Shown here: positions 16,549 to 26,165 of the stretch, in pieces
Position numbering within the stretch: position 1 is the stretch's first letter
Layout of the letters: every line of letters starts with the position of its first letter
Origin: Streptomyces sp. 846.5
Lineage (GTDB): Bacteria > Actinomycetota > Actinomycetes > Streptomycetales > Streptomycetaceae
DNA: 64,000 nucleotides
Direction of reading: 5' to 3'
Assembly: GCF_004365705.1 (NCBI RefSeq)
Contig: NZ_SOBN01000001.1
Location: 3,024,001 to 3,088,000, forward strand
Notes under the pieces: generated by a model
Database searches by the model: none
Seen by the model: the letters and a program-made list of their open reading frames with translations, nothing else
What the model was told of the DNA's origin: nothing
Translations under genes and position numbers: made by a program

Positions 16549-17523
16549 TCAGCAGACCTCTTCCAGATCCCGGTAGGCCCGCCCGGACCGGTTCCCGGCC
16601 GCCCAGCGGTCCAGCAGGGTGCGCACCACCCCGCTCGGCGCGGCCACCCCGCACTCGCGCTCCGGGATCCACAGCGCCCCCGCGCTGCGGTGGCTGAGGT
16701 GCCCGTCGTCGTGCGGGTCGTGGTGCTCGCTGTGGCCGTCGTCGGCCGGCATCCGGCTCTCCGAGCAGTCCCGGCAGAGCAGCCGCACCGAGGAGGTCCA
16801 GTCCTCGGCCGCGTACCCGGCCTCGGAGACCAGCCGTTCCAGGGCGTCCCGGTCGGCCTCGGTCTCGGCCTGCAGCAGCACCACGTACGTCGGCACCGGG
16901 GACGGCGCCCACAGCTCGATCTCGTCGAACACCGGGTACGGGACCCCGCCCGCGACCCGCTCGCCGTGCGGGCTGCCGTCGTGCAGCACGACCTCGCCCC
17001 AGCGCCGTCCGGAGGAGGGCAGCGGGATGGAGAGCACCTCGACCCGGGCCGGGTCCAGCCGGCGGCCCCAGACCACCTCGGACTCGCCCTCCGGGGAGAG
17101 CCGCACCGGGGTGGTGCCGAAGTCCAGGCTGACCGGCCCCTCGCCGGGCGCGAGCCGCAGCCCGTAGGCCTGCCAGCAGCGCCGGGCCAGCGCCCAGTCC
17201 TGCAGGGCGGTCGCGGCGATGCCCAGGTTCCACCAGTCGGGGGCACCGGGGTTGCGGTCGAGCAGGGCCACGGCGCGCAGGCCGGCCGCGCGCGCCTGCT
17301 CCCAGTCCCTGCGGAACTTGTGCAGCAGCGCCAGGTTGAACCAGGAGTCGGAGAGCCAGGGCTCAAGATCGGCAGCCCGGACCAGCAGGGCGCCCGCGTC
17401 CTCGAAGCGCCCGTTGCCCATGAGCGTGAAGGCCCGGTCGGTCGTCTGCCGCCAGCTGGCGGACGGCCTCTGCCGTGCCCGATTGAAGATCTTCACCTCG
17501 GCCTGCCACTTGTCCGATTCCAC
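16549..17523 (-). CDS. TPR-containing protein with Cys/His-rich C-terminal segment
   Basis: 324 residues from a GTG at 17523; the start is uncertain because no good ribosome site precedes it. Residues about 20-110 form two to three tetratricopeptide repeats (for example WFNLALLHKFRRDWEQAR), followed by a beta-rich domain. Near the C-terminus there is CRDC and a stretch rich in His and Asp, which could bind a metal. It lies upstream of the deformylase gene on the same strand, 82 bases apart. Function unknown; the TPRs suggest a protein-binding role. Confidence 0.65.
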   Translation of the reverse strand: MESDKWQAEVKIFNRARQRPSASWRQTTDRAFTLMGNGRFEDAGALLVRAADLEPWLSDSWFNLALLHKFRRDWEQARAAGLRAVALLDRNPGAPDWWNLGIAATALQDWALARRCWQAYGLRLAPGEGPVSLDFGTTPVRLSPEGESEVVWGRRLDPARVEVLSIPLPSSGRRWGEVVLHDGSPHGERVAGGVPYPVFDEIELWAPSPVPTYVVLLQAETEADRDALERLVSEAGYAAEDWTSSVRLLCRDCSESRMPADDGHSEHHDPHDDGHLSHRSAGALWIPERECGVAAPSGVVRTLLDRWAAGNRSGRAYRDLEEVC

Positions 17524-17812
17524 CCGGCGGTCCGGGCTGGGTTCCTTCGGTGCGGTGCTCGTTCCCTGCGACGGCGCAGGCAACGATGGCGCTGTGAACG
17601 GTGGGGCCCGATGACGCTGCCCCCGGATGCACGCTACGTCCCCCCGCGCCCCGACGCCATGCGCAGCCGTCCCGCCCGAAGGGCCCAACGGCTTCACCGA
17701 ACTCCATGCCCACTGGGCGGCGCACCACACACCCGCTGCCCGCCCTTCTGCTGCATCCAACCACGACCGGGCCCAGCTCCACTCCTTACCTGCGCGTTCA
17801 CCCCCGGAGGTG

Positions 17813-18679
17813 CTAGGGATCGGCCGGATTCCGCAGGCACACACGTGCCAATGCCTCCACCGCGTGCGGTTCGTACTCACGGGCGGTGTTCCGCCGCAAC
17901 TGCTCCACCACTTCCTCGCGCTGCTCCCGGTCCCCGCCGTCACAGCCGAGGTCGTCGAAGGCGTTGGCGACCCGGATGATGGCGGCCGCACGCGGCAGTC
18001 CCGGGTCCCGGGTGCCGTCCTCGCGCCGGTACGGCTCCGGGATCGCCGCGACGATCTCGGCGACCTCGGGCGGGACCCCGGTCTGCCGGATCACCTCGCT
18101 GCCGAGCCTGCCGATCCGGCGCTGCTCCGGCAGCGGGAGCAGCGCGGTGGCCCCGCCGGGGACCGGGTCGACCAGCGAGAGCTGCCCGACGTCGTGCATC
18201 AGGGCCGCGCATTCCAGCAGTTCCAGTTCCTTTGCCCCGAGACCGAGTTCACGGCCGATCCCGGAGGCCAGGTCGGCGACCCGGCGGGCATGGCCGGGGA
18301 GGGTGTAGCCGGCCACCTCGGTGGAGCGGGCCAGCGAGATGACCGTCTGCCACCGGGTGGCCCTGATCGCCCGGTACCGGCGGAAGGACAGCTGGCTGAC
18401 CAGCAGCGGCAGCGAGAACAGCGGAAACGCCCACCACCCCGCCTCGCGCACCGCGAGCCCGACGCAGACCACCGCCGCCACCCCATGCACCACCCGCACC
18501 ACAACCAGCCCCCGAGACGCCCCCAGCACCGACCCGGCCGCACGCCCCGCTCCCGATGCCCCTGCCGGCGCCCTCCTGCCCGCCGCCTTCGCCGTTTCCA
18601 CCGATCCAGCCGGCCCCGCCGCTCCGGCCGCCCCCGTTGCCCCTGTCGGCTCCGCCGACCCCGCGCCCCGCCCGCTCAC
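17813..18679 (-). CDS. Membrane HD-domain protein, degenerate HD-GYP partner
   Basis: 288 residues from the GTG at 18679, whose GTGA overlaps the stop of the upstream HD-GYP gene; a GTG at 18691 is also possible. An Ala/Gly-rich N-terminus precedes two membrane helices (about residues 55-100), then an HD domain with GHARRVADLA and LMHDVGQ. The HDxGK Lys is Gln, and the HHExxDGxGYP block is lost (it reads EPYRREDGT). It therefore probably has weak or no c-di-GMP phosphodiesterase activity and may regulate its neighbour. The 289 bases upstream of the next gene (17524-17812) show nothing I can name. Confidence 0.7.
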   Translation of the reverse strand: MSGRGAGSAEPTGATGAAGAAGPAGSVETAKAAGRRAPAGASGAGRAAGSVLGASRGLVVVRVVHGVAAVVCVGLAVREAGWWAFPLFSLPLLVSQLSFRRYRAIRATRWQTVISLARSTEVAGYTLPGHARRVADLASGIGRELGLGAKELELLECAALMHDVGQLSLVDPVPGGATALLPLPEQRRIGRLGSEVIRQTGVPPEVAEIVAAIPEPYRREDGTRDPGLPRAAAIIRVANAFDDLGCDGGDREQREEVVEQLRRNTAREYEPHAVEALARVCLRNPADP

Positions 18680-20136
18680 CGCCGCCACCACGGCGGCGTA
18701 CGCCCGCCCGCAGCCCCGAAGCCACCACCCGCGCCGCCCCCGGCCTGCCGCGCCCCCGCGGCCCCCGCGCCGGCCGGGGCCGGCATCCGGGGCAGCGGCT
18801 CGCGCGCGCCCAGCGGTACCTCGGGCGCCTGCTCGTCCGCCTCGCGCCCCAGCAGCGCCGGCTGCCAGTGGGTCCGCTCCAGGGCCCGGACCAGTGCGGT
18901 CACCATCGCCGGGTCGAACTGACTGCCCGCGCAGCGCTCCAGCTCGGCCAGCGCCTCGGGGACCGGCCGGCCGCGCCGGTAGGAGCGGGTGGAGGTCATC
19001 GAGTCGAAAGCGTCGGCGACCGCGATCACCCGGGCGAACTCGGGGATCTCCGCCCCGGCCAGGCCGTGCGGATAGCCGCGCCCGTCCATCCGCTCGTGGT
19101 GGTGCAGGATGCCGGCCCTGGCCTCGCCCAGGAAGCCGATCCCCCGGACCAGTTCATGGCCGTACTCGGGGTGCAGCACCACCTGCCGGTACTCCTCGTT
19201 GGTCAGCGGGCCGCTCTTGCGCAGCAGCCGCGTGGGCACCCCCAGCTTGCCGACGTCATGGAGGGTTCCGGCGACCCGCAGCGAGGCCACCCGCTCGGCG
19301 CCCATCCCCAGCTCACCCGCCATCAGAACGGCGGCGCGGCCCACCCGTTCGCTGTGTCCGCGGGTGTAGCCGTCCTTGATCTCGACCGCCTGCACCAGGG
19401 CGCGCACGGTCGCCTGATGCGCCGCCCGCTCGCGCTGCGACTGCGCCGCCATCCAGCTGGAGACGCCCAGCGGCAGCAGCGCCAGCACCCCTGCGAAGGC
19501 CCCGTAGGGGCCCTCCCAGAGCACCGCCATCATCAGTCCGACCAGGCCGTGGCCGAAGGCCGGGGCGGGGCAGCGCAGCAGGCCCCGGTACCACTCCCGG
19601 CGCCGCCCCCCGGGCTCCGCCGCCGCCAGGATGCCCCCCATCAGCGCACTGTTGACCAGGCAGAAGACCAGCGCGGCCACCCCGGCGGGGAGCAGCACGG
19701 CCGGCAGCCGGACCCCGGTCAGCAGCCGGTGGCCGTCCAGCGCCCGGAAGGCGCAGGACGCGGCGAAGGCGGACAGGCCCAGCTGGGACGCGTTCCAGCA
19801 CCGGCGGACCGCCCGGGGCGGCGCGGCGGGCGCGAGCAGCACACCCGGGAGCGCGACCAGCGCCGCGGCGGCGGGCGGCAGCAGCACCACGCCGGCGAGC
19901 AGGACCGGGAAGTGGGCCGCAGGGGTGACGGCGGGGGTGGTCTCCTCGCCCTCGGCCGCGCTGCGGGCGGCGATGTCGCAGCCCAGGAAGAGCAGCGCCA
20001 GCACGGCGAGCCGGGACCAGGCCTCGGCGGACCGCACCTGCGGCAGCCCGGGCAGCACGCAGCCGAGCGCGGCCGCCAGCACCAGGGCGATGTACGCCCG
20101 GGCCACGGTCGGGAGCGCGCGGCGGCTCTGCTCCAC
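18676..20136 (-). CDS. Membrane-anchored HD-GYP domain phosphodiesterase
   Basis: 486 residues. The first 240 form about seven membrane helices, a possible sensor. The catalytic HD-GYP domain (about residues 240-420) is complete: GHSERVG, LHDVGKLGVP, HPEYGHELV, and HHERMDGRGYP. Such proteins hydrolyse c-di-GMP, which controls sporulation entry in Streptomyces. The tail is Pro/Ala/Gly-rich. It overlaps the degenerate HD gene by four bases, so the two are coproduced. It lies just downstream of the sigR-rsrA operon, separated by a hairpin terminator. Confidence 0.8.
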   Translation of the reverse strand: MEQSRRALPTVARAYIALVLAAALGCVLPGLPQVRSAEAWSRLAVLALLFLGCDIAARSAAEGEETTPAVTPAAHFPVLLAGVVLLPPAAAALVALPGVLLAPAAPPRAVRRCWNASQLGLSAFAASCAFRALDGHRLLTGVRLPAVLLPAGVAALVFCLVNSALMGGILAAAEPGGRRREWYRGLLRCPAPAFGHGLVGLMMAVLWEGPYGAFAGVLALLPLGVSSWMAAQSQRERAAHQATVRALVQAVEIKDGYTRGHSERVGRAAVLMAGELGMGAERVASLRVAGTLHDVGKLGVPTRLLRKSGPLTNEEYRQVVLHPEYGHELVRGIGFLGEARAGILHHHERMDGRGYPHGLAGAEIPEFARVIAVADAFDSMTSTRSYRRGRPVPEALAELERCAGSQFDPAMVTALVRALERTHWQPALLGREADEQAPEVPLGAREPLPRMPAPAGAGAAGARQAGGGAGGGFGAAGGRTPPWWRR

Positions 20137-20295
20137 TGCTGCGGTAGAGATCTCGGCCTCCGCGCTCGTCCGGTACCCGTCACGGAGGATATGTCCCCGA
20201 ACCCGTCATAACCGGCCGGCAACGGTATTGCCGCGTTCGGCGGAGGCAGACTCACACGATCAGGTGACGCATCTGTGTTTCGCCCCGTCAATACC

Positions 20296-20328
20296 CGTGG
20301 CCCCAGGGAATCAAGCCCCGGGGCCACG
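20296..20328 (-). terminator. Terminator of the sigR-rsrA operon
   Basis: CGTGGCCCC (20296-20304) pairs with GGGGCCACG (20320-20328); beyond one mismatch, GGG and CCC extend the stem, leaving a 7-nt loop. It lies 33 bases after the rsrA stop. A second small hairpin, ACTGAC-GCACC-GTCAGT (20349-20365), overlaps the rsrA stop codon. The region 20137-20360 otherwise looks like spacer and promoter for the HD-GYP gene. Confidence 0.55.
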
Positions 20329-20360
20329 AATTCATGCCTACCTTTTTTACTGACGCACCG

Positions 20361-20717
20361 TCAGTGATGCTCGGCCTCCGCCGACGCGGAGGACGCGGCC
20401 GCGGTGGACGCCGCGCCGGCGCCCACCGGGTCCTCGCCGACCAGGTCGCCCTGGACCGGCACCCCGGCGCGGATCTGCTCGATCCGGGCCAGCACCTTGC
20501 CGCGCAGGTCCGACGGTGCGGTGTCGCAGCCGCAGGAGCGCTTCACCAGCGCCTTGATGGCCTGTTCCAGGCCGTACTGGGCCAGGCACGGGGAGCACTC
20601 GTCGAAGTGCTCCTTCAGCTTGGCGCAGTCCCCCTCGCCCATCTCGTTGTCGAGATACTCGTACAAGTGGTCGAGCACCTCACCGCACGCGGTGTCGTGG
20701 TGGTTGCCGCAGCTCAT
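20361..20717 (-). CDS. rsrA: RsrA: zinc-binding redox-sensitive anti-sigma factor
   Basis: 118 residues; ATG at 20717 overlaps the sigR TGA stop by four bases. The ZAS motif HFDECSPC supplies His and two Cys, with further Cys at residues 3 and 11 ([11 protein letters not shown]) and in RSCGC. Zinc-bound reduced RsrA holds sigma-R; disulphide formation under thiol-oxidative stress ejects zinc and releases it. The C-terminal 30 residues are Ala/Ser/Glu-rich and extend beyond the core. Gene order sigR-rsrA is the standard arrangement. Confidence 0.92.
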   Translation of the reverse strand: MSCGNHHDTACGEVLDHLYEYLDNEMGEGDCAKLKEHFDECSPCLAQYGLEQAIKALVKRSCGCDTAPSDLRGKVLARIEQIRAGVPVQGDLVGEDPVGAGAASTAAASSASAEAEHH

Positions 20718-21448
20718 GAGCCCGCGCCTTTCGCCAGATCCTGTGCAGCACCAGTCTGCGAGACACCGGCCCCGGCGCCGCTGCCGGCCGGGACCAGCCC
20801 ACGGTCGCGGGCGTAGTCCTCCAGCAGCTCGCGCAACTGGCGGCGACCGCGGTGGAGACGGGACATCACCGTACCGATGGGTGTCCCCATGATGTCGGCA
20901 ATCTCCTTGTAGGCGAAGCCCTCGACGTCCGCGAGATAGACGGCGATCCGGAACTCCTCCGGAATCGACTGCAGCGCGTCCTTCACATCGCTGTCCGGGA
21001 GGTGGTCCAGCGCCACCGTCTCGGCGGAGCGCAGCCCGGTCGACATGTGCGACTCGGCGCGCGCCAGCTGCCAGTCCTCGATCTCCTCCGCGCCGGTCCG
21101 CTGCGGCTCGCGCTGCTTCTTCCGGTAGGAGTTGATGAAGGTGTTGGTCAGGATGCGGTACAGCCACGCCTTGAGGTTGGTGCCCTCACGGAACTGGTGG
21201 AAGGAGGCGAACGCCTTGGCGAACGTCTCCTGCAGCAGGTCCTCGGCGTCGGCCGGGTTTCGGGTCATCCGCAGCGCGGCGGAGTACAGCTGGTCCAGGT
21301 AGCCCAAGGCGTCGCGCTCGAAGCGCGCCGAACGCTCGGACTCGGTCTCCTCGGCGGCAGCCCTGAAGGTGTCGCCGTCGAAGTCGTCGTCCGGCTTCGG
21401 GTCGACCACGGCCCCCGTCTCGTCCTCGGTCCCGGTGACCGGACCCAC
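20714..21448 (-). CDS. sigR: Sigma-R: ECF sigma factor for thiol-oxidative stress
   Basis: 244 residues from the GTG at 21448, at the [12 protein letters not shown] sequence that matches the short sigma-R form. Region 2 includes [20 protein letters not shown] and the DNA-melting/-10 recognition helix, region 4 includes [23 protein letters not shown] and the helix-turn-helix [22 protein letters not shown] (read as two pieces). It directs transcription from GGAAT-N18-GTT promoters of thioredoxin, mycothiol and proteolysis genes. A sigma-R promoter and an in-frame upstream start produce a longer isoform (separate entry). The GAGGAG directly abutting the GTG is unusually close. Confidence 0.9.
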   Translation of the reverse strand: MGPVTGTEDETGAVVDPKPDDDFDGDTFRAAAEETESERSARFERDALGYLDQLYSAALRMTRNPADAEDLLQETFAKAFASFHQFREGTNLKAWLYRILTNTFINSYRKKQREPQRTGAEEIEDWQLARAESHMSTGLRSAETVALDHLPDSDVKDALQSIPEEFRIAVYLADVEGFAYKEIADIMGTPIGTVMSRLHRGRRQLRELLEDYARDRGLVPAGSGAGAGVSQTGAAQDLAKGAGS

Positions 21449-21604
21449 CTCCTCAGCGACAAACGGACGGTCCACAAGAGTGGACCCGCTCGCAAGGGAG
21501 ACTATCGGGCCCACGCTCTTGTCGCCCGCCACCGGCCACTGCGGCCAGGACAGAACGGAGCTCGCCACGCCCTCGGACCGGGCGGGGCATGCGGCTGAAA
21601 CCAT
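21449..21604 (-). other. N-terminal extension of the long sigma-R isoform
   Basis: An in-frame ATG at 21604 has GGAAGG seven bases upstream and adds 52 residues ([12 protein letters not shown]...) to sigma-R. In Streptomyces coelicolor a 55-residue-longer, unstable isoform sigma-R' is made from the sigma-R-induced promoter and gives a short-lived amplification loop. The near-equal extension length and the promoter placed just upstream argue for the same design here. Confidence 0.7.
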
Positions 21605-21647
21605 GAGCACTGCCTTCCACTGACGCTTTGCTGCCGACAATGGTGTG

Positions 21648-21673
21648 AACCCAGGGAGCGCTGCACACATTCC
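21648..21673 (-). promoter_or_regulatory. Sigma-R-dependent autoregulatory promoter of sigR
   Basis: On the minus strand GGAAT (21673-21669) and GTT (21650-21648) are separated by exactly 18 bases, the sigma-R consensus. Transcription would start about 40 bases before the long-isoform ATG at 21604. Induction by free sigma-R closes a positive feedback loop, balanced by RsrA from the same transcript. Confidence 0.8.
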
Positions 21674-21691
21674 CGGGTCTGTGCACATGCA

Positions 21692-22456
21692 TCAAAAAAG
21701 TCCGTCCGGCTCCAGGCCCGGGGTCAGCTCGCGGGTCAGCTCGGGACCGTTGTTGCGGATGTTCCCGACCGCCGGCCCCACCGGACGGGCCCCCATCAGC
21801 CCCGGCGGCGGGGGCGCCAGCAGGGCGCGGGCCTCCTCCGGGTCGGTGAGGGCCGGGTCCAGCCAGTCGTTCCAGCGGTCGCGGGGCAGTGCCAGCGGCA
21901 TCCGGTCGTGGATGGAGGCCAGCACGGGTTCGGCGGCGACGGTGACGATCGTGCAGGTGGTCCACCAGCCGGCGGGGTCCTCCGAGGGGATGTCGCGGTC
22001 CCGCCAGAACTCGTAGAGGCCGGCCATCGCCATCACCGAACCGTCGGCTGGGGTGATGAAGAACGGCTGCTTCTTCACCCTGGACTTCGGCGTACCTGCC
22101 GGCATCTCCGGGGTGAACCACTCGTAGTAGCCGTCGGCGGGGATCAGGCAGCGGCGGGCGGCGAAGGGGCGGCGGAAGGCGGGCTTCTCATGGAGGGTCT
22201 CGGCCCGCGCATTGATCATCTTCACGCCGGACGCGGGCGTCTTGGCCCAGGACGGAACGAGCCCCCAACGCAACGCCCGCAGCTGGCGTACCTTTTCGCT
22301 CTCCCCCTTGGGCACCCGGTCCAGCACCGCGTACACCGGGTCCGTCGGGCCGATGTTCCAGTTCTGGGCGAGGGCCTCGGTCGGGTCCCAGGCGGCCACG
22401 TCGAAGAGGCCGGCCAGGTCCTCCGGCTTCCGACTCGACGCATAGCGACCGCACAT
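21692..22456 (-). CDS. SRAP/YedK (HMCES) family protein
   Basis: 254 residues. MCGRYASS at the start gives the catalytic Cys2 after Met removal; further conserved motifs are NARAET, ADGYYEW and IHDRMP. Family members crosslink to abasic sites in single-stranded DNA and shield them during replication; the name reflects frequent association with SOS genes. I see no LexA box in the 136-base divergent gap with the next gene. Its 3' end lies right beside the sigR promoter. Confidence 0.88.
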   Translation of the reverse strand: MCGRYASSRKPEDLAGLFDVAAWDPTEALAQNWNIGPTDPVYAVLDRVPKGESEKVRQLRALRWGLVPSWAKTPASGVKMINARAETLHEKPAFRRPFAARRCLIPADGYYEWFTPEMPAGTPKSRVKKQPFFITPADGSVMAMAGLYEFWRDRDIPSEDPAGWWTTCTIVTVAAEPVLASIHDRMPLALPRDRWNDWLDPALTDPEEARALLAPPPPGLMGARPVGPAVGNIRNNGPELTRELTPGLEPDGLF

Positions 22457-22592
22457 GCCCCCACCATGCCACCGGACACTGACAGCCGGGGTCCGAACCG
22501 GCGACTACCCCAACCGCGTCCCTCCGTGCGAGGCTTCCACCTCTCCCCTCCGTTCCTGTCCGTCAACGGCCCACCCGAAGGCATCTCACTCC

Positions 22593-23306
22593 ATGCAACC
22601 GCAGAGCATCAGCCAGGTCTGGGACCAGGTCACCGGCGTCCAGGCCGCCCCCTCGGGGCCCATCGTCTGGGCGACCGCGGCCATCGCCCTGCTGGCCGTC
22701 TGGCCACGCTTCAGCTGGCACTACACCCGCAATGTCGTGACCATCGCACACGAGGGCGGCCACGGCCTGGTCGCCGTGCTGACCCGGCGCAGGCTGCACG
22801 GCATCCGGCTGCACTCGGACACCTCGGGACTCACCGTCTCCTCCGGCAAGCCGCACGGCCCCGGCATGGTGCTGACCGCAGCCGCCGGCTACTCCGCGCC
22901 CCCGCTGCTGGGCCTCGGCGGCGCCTGGCTGATCTCCGCCGGCCATATAACCGCCCTGCTGTGGGCCGTGGTCGCGCTGCTGATCGCCGTCCTGGTCATG
23001 ATCAGGAACGCCTACGGGGCGCTGACCGTGGTAATCACCGGCGGCATCTGCTTCGCCGTCTCCTGGTTCGGCAGCCAGCAGGTGCAGGGCGCCTTCGCCT
23101 ATCTGAGCGTCTGGTTCCTGCTGATCTCGGGCGTCCGGCCGGTGGTCGAACTCCAGCGCAAGCGCCGCCACGGCGGAGCCCCCGACTCGGACGCGGACCA
23201 GCTGGGCCGGTTGACCCGTACCCCGGCACTCCTCTGGGTGACCCTGTTCTTCCTCATCGGCCTGGCCTGCCTGGCCGCCGGAGCCCGCTGGCTGCTCACC
23301 CGCTGA
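22593..23306 (+). CDS. M50-type membrane zinc metallopeptidase-like protein
   Basis: 237 residues, ATG at 22593 with GAAGG about 12 bases upstream. HEGGH (about residues 54-58) is the HExxH zinc motif placed in the first membrane region, and six or so membrane helices follow, as in M50B peptidases. It is shorter than site-2 proteases and lacks a PDZ domain, so the substrate is unknown. It lies 23 bases upstream of aroA on the same strand and is probably cotranscribed. Confidence 0.75.
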   Translation: MQPQSISQVWDQVTGVQAAPSGPIVWATAAIALLAVWPRFSWHYTRNVVTIAHEGGHGLVAVLTRRRLHGIRLHSDTSGLTVSSGKPHGPGMVLTAAAGYSAPPLLGLGGAWLISAGHITALLWAVVALLIAVLVMIRNAYGALTVVITGGICFAVSWFGSQQVQGAFAYLSVWFLLISGVRPVVELQRKRRHGGAPDSDADQLGRLTRTPALLWVTLFFLIGLACLAAGARWLLTR

Positions 23307-23329
23307 GCAAGCCGATAGGCTCGGTACCC

Positions 23330-24709
23330 ATGACCGGCACTCTGGAACCCCTGTGGCCCGCACCGACCGCGACCGACCCTGTCGACGCGGTCGTCACCGT
23401 TCCCGGATCCAAGTCGGCGACCAATCGCGCCCTGATCCTGGCGGCCCTCGCCGACCAGCCCGGCTATGTCCGCCGCCCGCTGCGCAGCCGGGACAGCCTG
23501 CTGATGGCGGACGGCCTGCGCGCCCTGGGCGTGGGCATCGAAGACACCCTCAACAGCACCAGCGGCGTGTCCGGCGGGGGTGACGCCTGGCGCGTCTTCC
23601 CCAACTCGCCTGCCTTCCCGGGCCAGTACAGCCTGGCCGGCCCGCTCGTCGGCCCGGTGCGGGTGGACGTGGGCAACGCCGGCACGGTCATGCGCTTCCT
23701 GCCGCCGGTCGCGGCCCTCGCCGACGGCGAGGTGCACTTCGACGGCGACCCCCGTTCGTACGAACGCCCGCTCGACGGTGTGATCAGCGCGCTGCGCACG
23801 CTGGGGGCGCGGATCGAGGACGAGGGCCGGGGCGCACTCCCGCTCACCGTCCACGGCACCGGCGGCCTGGTCGGCGGGACCGTCACCGTGGACGCCTCGT
23901 CCTCCTCCCAGTTCGTCAGCGCGCTGCTGCTGTCCGGGCCGCGCTTCCAGCAGGGCGTCGAGGTCAGGCACTCCGGCGACCCGGTTCCCTCGCTGCCGCA
24001 CATCCGGATGACCGTGGAGATGCTGCGCGCCGCCGGCGCCCAGGTGGACGCCCCCGAGGACGGCGGCGAGCCGGACGTCTGGCGGGTCACCCCGGGCGCG
24101 CTGCTCGGCCGGGACATCGTGGTCGAGCCCGACCTCTCCAACGCCGCGCCCTTCCTGGCCGCCGCCCTGGTCACCGGGGGCACCGTCACCATCCGCGACT
24201 GGCCGGAGCGCACCAGCCAGCCCGGGGACCAGCTCCGCGGGCTGTTCACCCGGATGGGCGGCAGCTGCGAGTTGACCCCGGACGGCCTGCGGTTCACCGG
24301 CACCGGCAACATCCACGGCTTGGACGCCGACCTGCACGACGTCGGTGAGCTCGCCCCGGTGGTCGCCGCGGTCGCCGCGCTCGCCGACTCCCCGTCCCGG
24401 CTCAGCGGCATCGCCCATCTGCGCATGCACGAGACCGACCGGCTCAAGGCCCTCGCCGACGAGTTCAACGCCCTGGGCGGCGATGTCACCGAGACCGAGG
24501 ACGGCCTGGTCATCAACCCCCGCCCGCTGCACGGCGGCGTGTTCCACACCTACGAGGACCACCGCCTGGCCACCGCCGCCGCGGTGATCGGGCTCGCCGT
24601 TCCCGGGATCCAGGTGGAGAACGTCGCCACCACCGCCAAGACCCTGCCGGACTTCCCGGGGCTGTGGAGCGCCATGCTGGACAGCGCGCCGATGTCGGCG
24701 AAGGGCTGA
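23330..24709 (+). CDS. aroA: 3-phosphoshikimate 1-carboxyvinyltransferase (EPSP synthase)
   Basis: 459 residues, ATG at 23330. PEP and shikimate-3-phosphate sites are visible: [17 protein letters not shown] (about residues 23-39), [20 protein letters not shown], and [12 protein letters not shown]. It makes EPSP, the penultimate step to chorismate. It is some 20 residues longer than typical because of a Gly/Ser-rich insertion near residues 70-100. The rsgA gene begins nine bases after its stop. Confidence 0.95.
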   Translation: MTGTLEPLWPAPTATDPVDAVVTVPGSKSATNRALILAALADQPGYVRRPLRSRDSLLMADGLRALGVGIEDTLNSTSGVSGGGDAWRVFPNSPAFPGQYSLAGPLVGPVRVDVGNAGTVMRFLPPVAALADGEVHFDGDPRSYERPLDGVISALRTLGARIEDEGRGALPLTVHGTGGLVGGTVTVDASSSSQFVSALLLSGPRFQQGVEVRHSGDPVPSLPHIRMTVEMLRAAGAQVDAPEDGGEPDVWRVTPGALLGRDIVVEPDLSNAAPFLAAALVTGGTVTIRDWPERTSQPGDQLRGLFTRMGGSCELTPDGLRFTGTGNIHGLDADLHDVGELAPVVAAVAALADSPSRLSGIAHLRMHETDRLKALADEFNALGGDVTETEDGLVINPRPLHGGVFHTYEDHRLATAAAVIGLAVPGIQVENVATTAKTLPDFPGLWSAMLDSAPMSAKG

Positions 24710-24718
24710 GCCGCCGCC

Positions 24719-25762
24719 ATGCGCCGTTACGGCAAGGACGCCGACGAGGACGACATCCGCGCCCGCCCCTCCCGCAAGGGCTCCCGGCCGCGGACCCGGA
24801 CCAGGCCCACCCACGAGGACGCCGCCGAGGGCGTGGTGCTCACCGTCGACCGGGGCCGGTTCACCTGCCTGGTCGAGGCCGACACCAAGCACGAGCGGGA
24901 GATCTCCGCGATGAAGGCCCGGGAGCTGGGCCGCAAGGGCGTCGTCGTCGGCGACCGGGTCGGCCTGGTCGGGGACCTGTCCGGCGAGCCGGGCGTGCTG
25001 GCCCGGATCGTCCGGGTCGAGGAGCGCGCCTCGGTGCTGCGCCGGACGGCGGACGACGACGACCCGTACGAGCGGATCGTGGTCGCCAACGCGGACCAGC
25101 TCGCCATCGTCATCGCCCTGGCCGACCCGGAGCCCCGGGCCCGGCTGATCGACCGCTGCCTGGTCGCGGCCTACGACGCGGGGCTGCGGCCGCTGCTGGT
25201 GCTCACCAAGTCCGACCTGGCGGCCCCCGAGCCGCTGCTGGACATCTACGCCCCGCTGGGCGTCGACCATGTGGTCACCCGCAGGGACGACCTGGCGGCC
25301 GAGGGCGCCGAACGGGTCCGCGAGCATCTGCGCGGGCTGTCCACCGTGTTCATCGGCCACTCAGGCGTGGGCAAGACCACCCTGGTGAACGCCCTGGTGC
25401 CGGAGCACCAGCGGTCGACCGGCCATGTCAACGCGGTCACCGGACGCGGACGACACACCACCACCTCGGCACTGGCCCTGCGGCTGCCCCCGGCCCCGGG
25501 CGCGAAGAAGGGCGACCGTCCCGGCTGGGTCATCGACACGCCCGGCTTCCGCTCCTTCGGGCTCTCCCACATCGAGCCGGGACGGGTCATCCTGGCCTTC
25601 CCCGACCTGGTCCCCGGCACCGAGGGCTGCCCCCGCGCCTGCAGCCACGACGAACCCGACTGCGCCCTGGACGCCTGGGTCGCCGAGGGCCACGCCGACC
25701 CGGCCCGCCTCTACTCCCTGCGCCGCCTGCTCTCCACCCGGGAGACCCGCGAAGGGGACTGA
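24719..25762 (+). CDS. rsgA: RsgA: ribosome small-subunit-dependent GTPase
   Basis: 347 residues. An OB-fold region (about residues 35-95) is followed by a circularly permuted GTPase, in which the G4 motif LTKSDL precedes the P-loop GHSGVGKTTLVN and the G3 DTPGF. A zinc finger C-x-C-x-H-x-C (GCPRACSHDEPDCALD) lies near the C-terminus. It assists late 30S maturation. It follows aroA with a nine-base gap, an order conserved in Streptomyces near sigR. Confidence 0.93.
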   Translation: MRRYGKDADEDDIRARPSRKGSRPRTRTRPTHEDAAEGVVLTVDRGRFTCLVEADTKHEREISAMKARELGRKGVVVGDRVGLVGDLSGEPGVLARIVRVEERASVLRRTADDDDPYERIVVANADQLAIVIALADPEPRARLIDRCLVAAYDAGLRPLLVLTKSDLAAPEPLLDIYAPLGVDHVVTRRDDLAAEGAERVREHLRGLSTVFIGHSGVGKTTLVNALVPEHQRSTGHVNAVTGRGRHTTTSALALRLPPAPGAKKGDRPGWVIDTPGFRSFGLSHIEPGRVILAFPDLVPGTEGCPRACSHDEPDCALDAWVAEGHADPARLYSLRRLLSTRETREGD

Positions 25763-25825
25763 CGACTCGCTGCGGCAGCGTCTCTGACCGACGATGGTGA
25801 TCACTGTCCGACCTTGGGAGGAACC

Positions 25826-26149
25826 GTGGCCTGGCTGATGGTGGTCATCGCCGGATTCCTGGAGACCGGCTTCGCCGTGTGCCTCAAGCTCAGCGAGAAC
25901 TTCTCCAAGCTCTGGCCCAGCGTCGGCTTCGCACTCTTCGGCATCGGCAGCTTCGGCCTGCTCTCCACCGCCCTGAAAACCCTGGACGTCGGCCCCGCGT
26001 ACGCGGTCTGGACCGGAATCGGCGCGGCCGGCACAGCGATCTACGGCATGGTCTGGCTCGGCGACGTGGTCTCGGTGATGAAGATCGTCTCCATCAGCTT
26101 CGTCCTGATCGGCGTCATCGGCCTCCAACTCAGCGGCTCCACCCACTAA
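25826..26149 (+). CDS. SMR-family exporter, SugE/Gdx-like
   Basis: 107 residues with four membrane helices. The GTG at 25826 follows GGGAGGAA. The essential membrane Glu is in IAGFLETGFAVCLKLS, and GPAYAVWTGIGAAGTA is the loop typical of the SugE/Gdx subgroup, which exports guanidinium or quaternary ammonium cations as a dual-topology dimer. No guanidine riboswitch fits in the 63-base upstream gap. It converges on a MarR gene across a long inverted repeat. Confidence 0.82.
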   Translation: MAWLMVVIAGFLETGFAVCLKLSENFSKLWPSVGFALFGIGSFGLLSTALKTLDVGPAYAVWTGIGAAGTAIYGMVWLGDVVSVMKIVSISFVLIGVIGLQLSGSTH

Positions 26150-26165
26150 CAGTGCAGCGTGTGCC

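Noticed and set aside
17524-17812. Short plus-strand frames starting at ATG 17611 (MTLPPDARYV...)
   Set aside because: Pro/Arg-rich low-complexity translation, no ribosome site and no support from neighbours; treated as promoter/spacer of the TPR gene.
25763-25825. Guanidine riboswitch before the SugE/Gdx-like exporter
   Set aside because: Only 63 bases separate it from rsgA and no guanidine aptamer consensus is visible.
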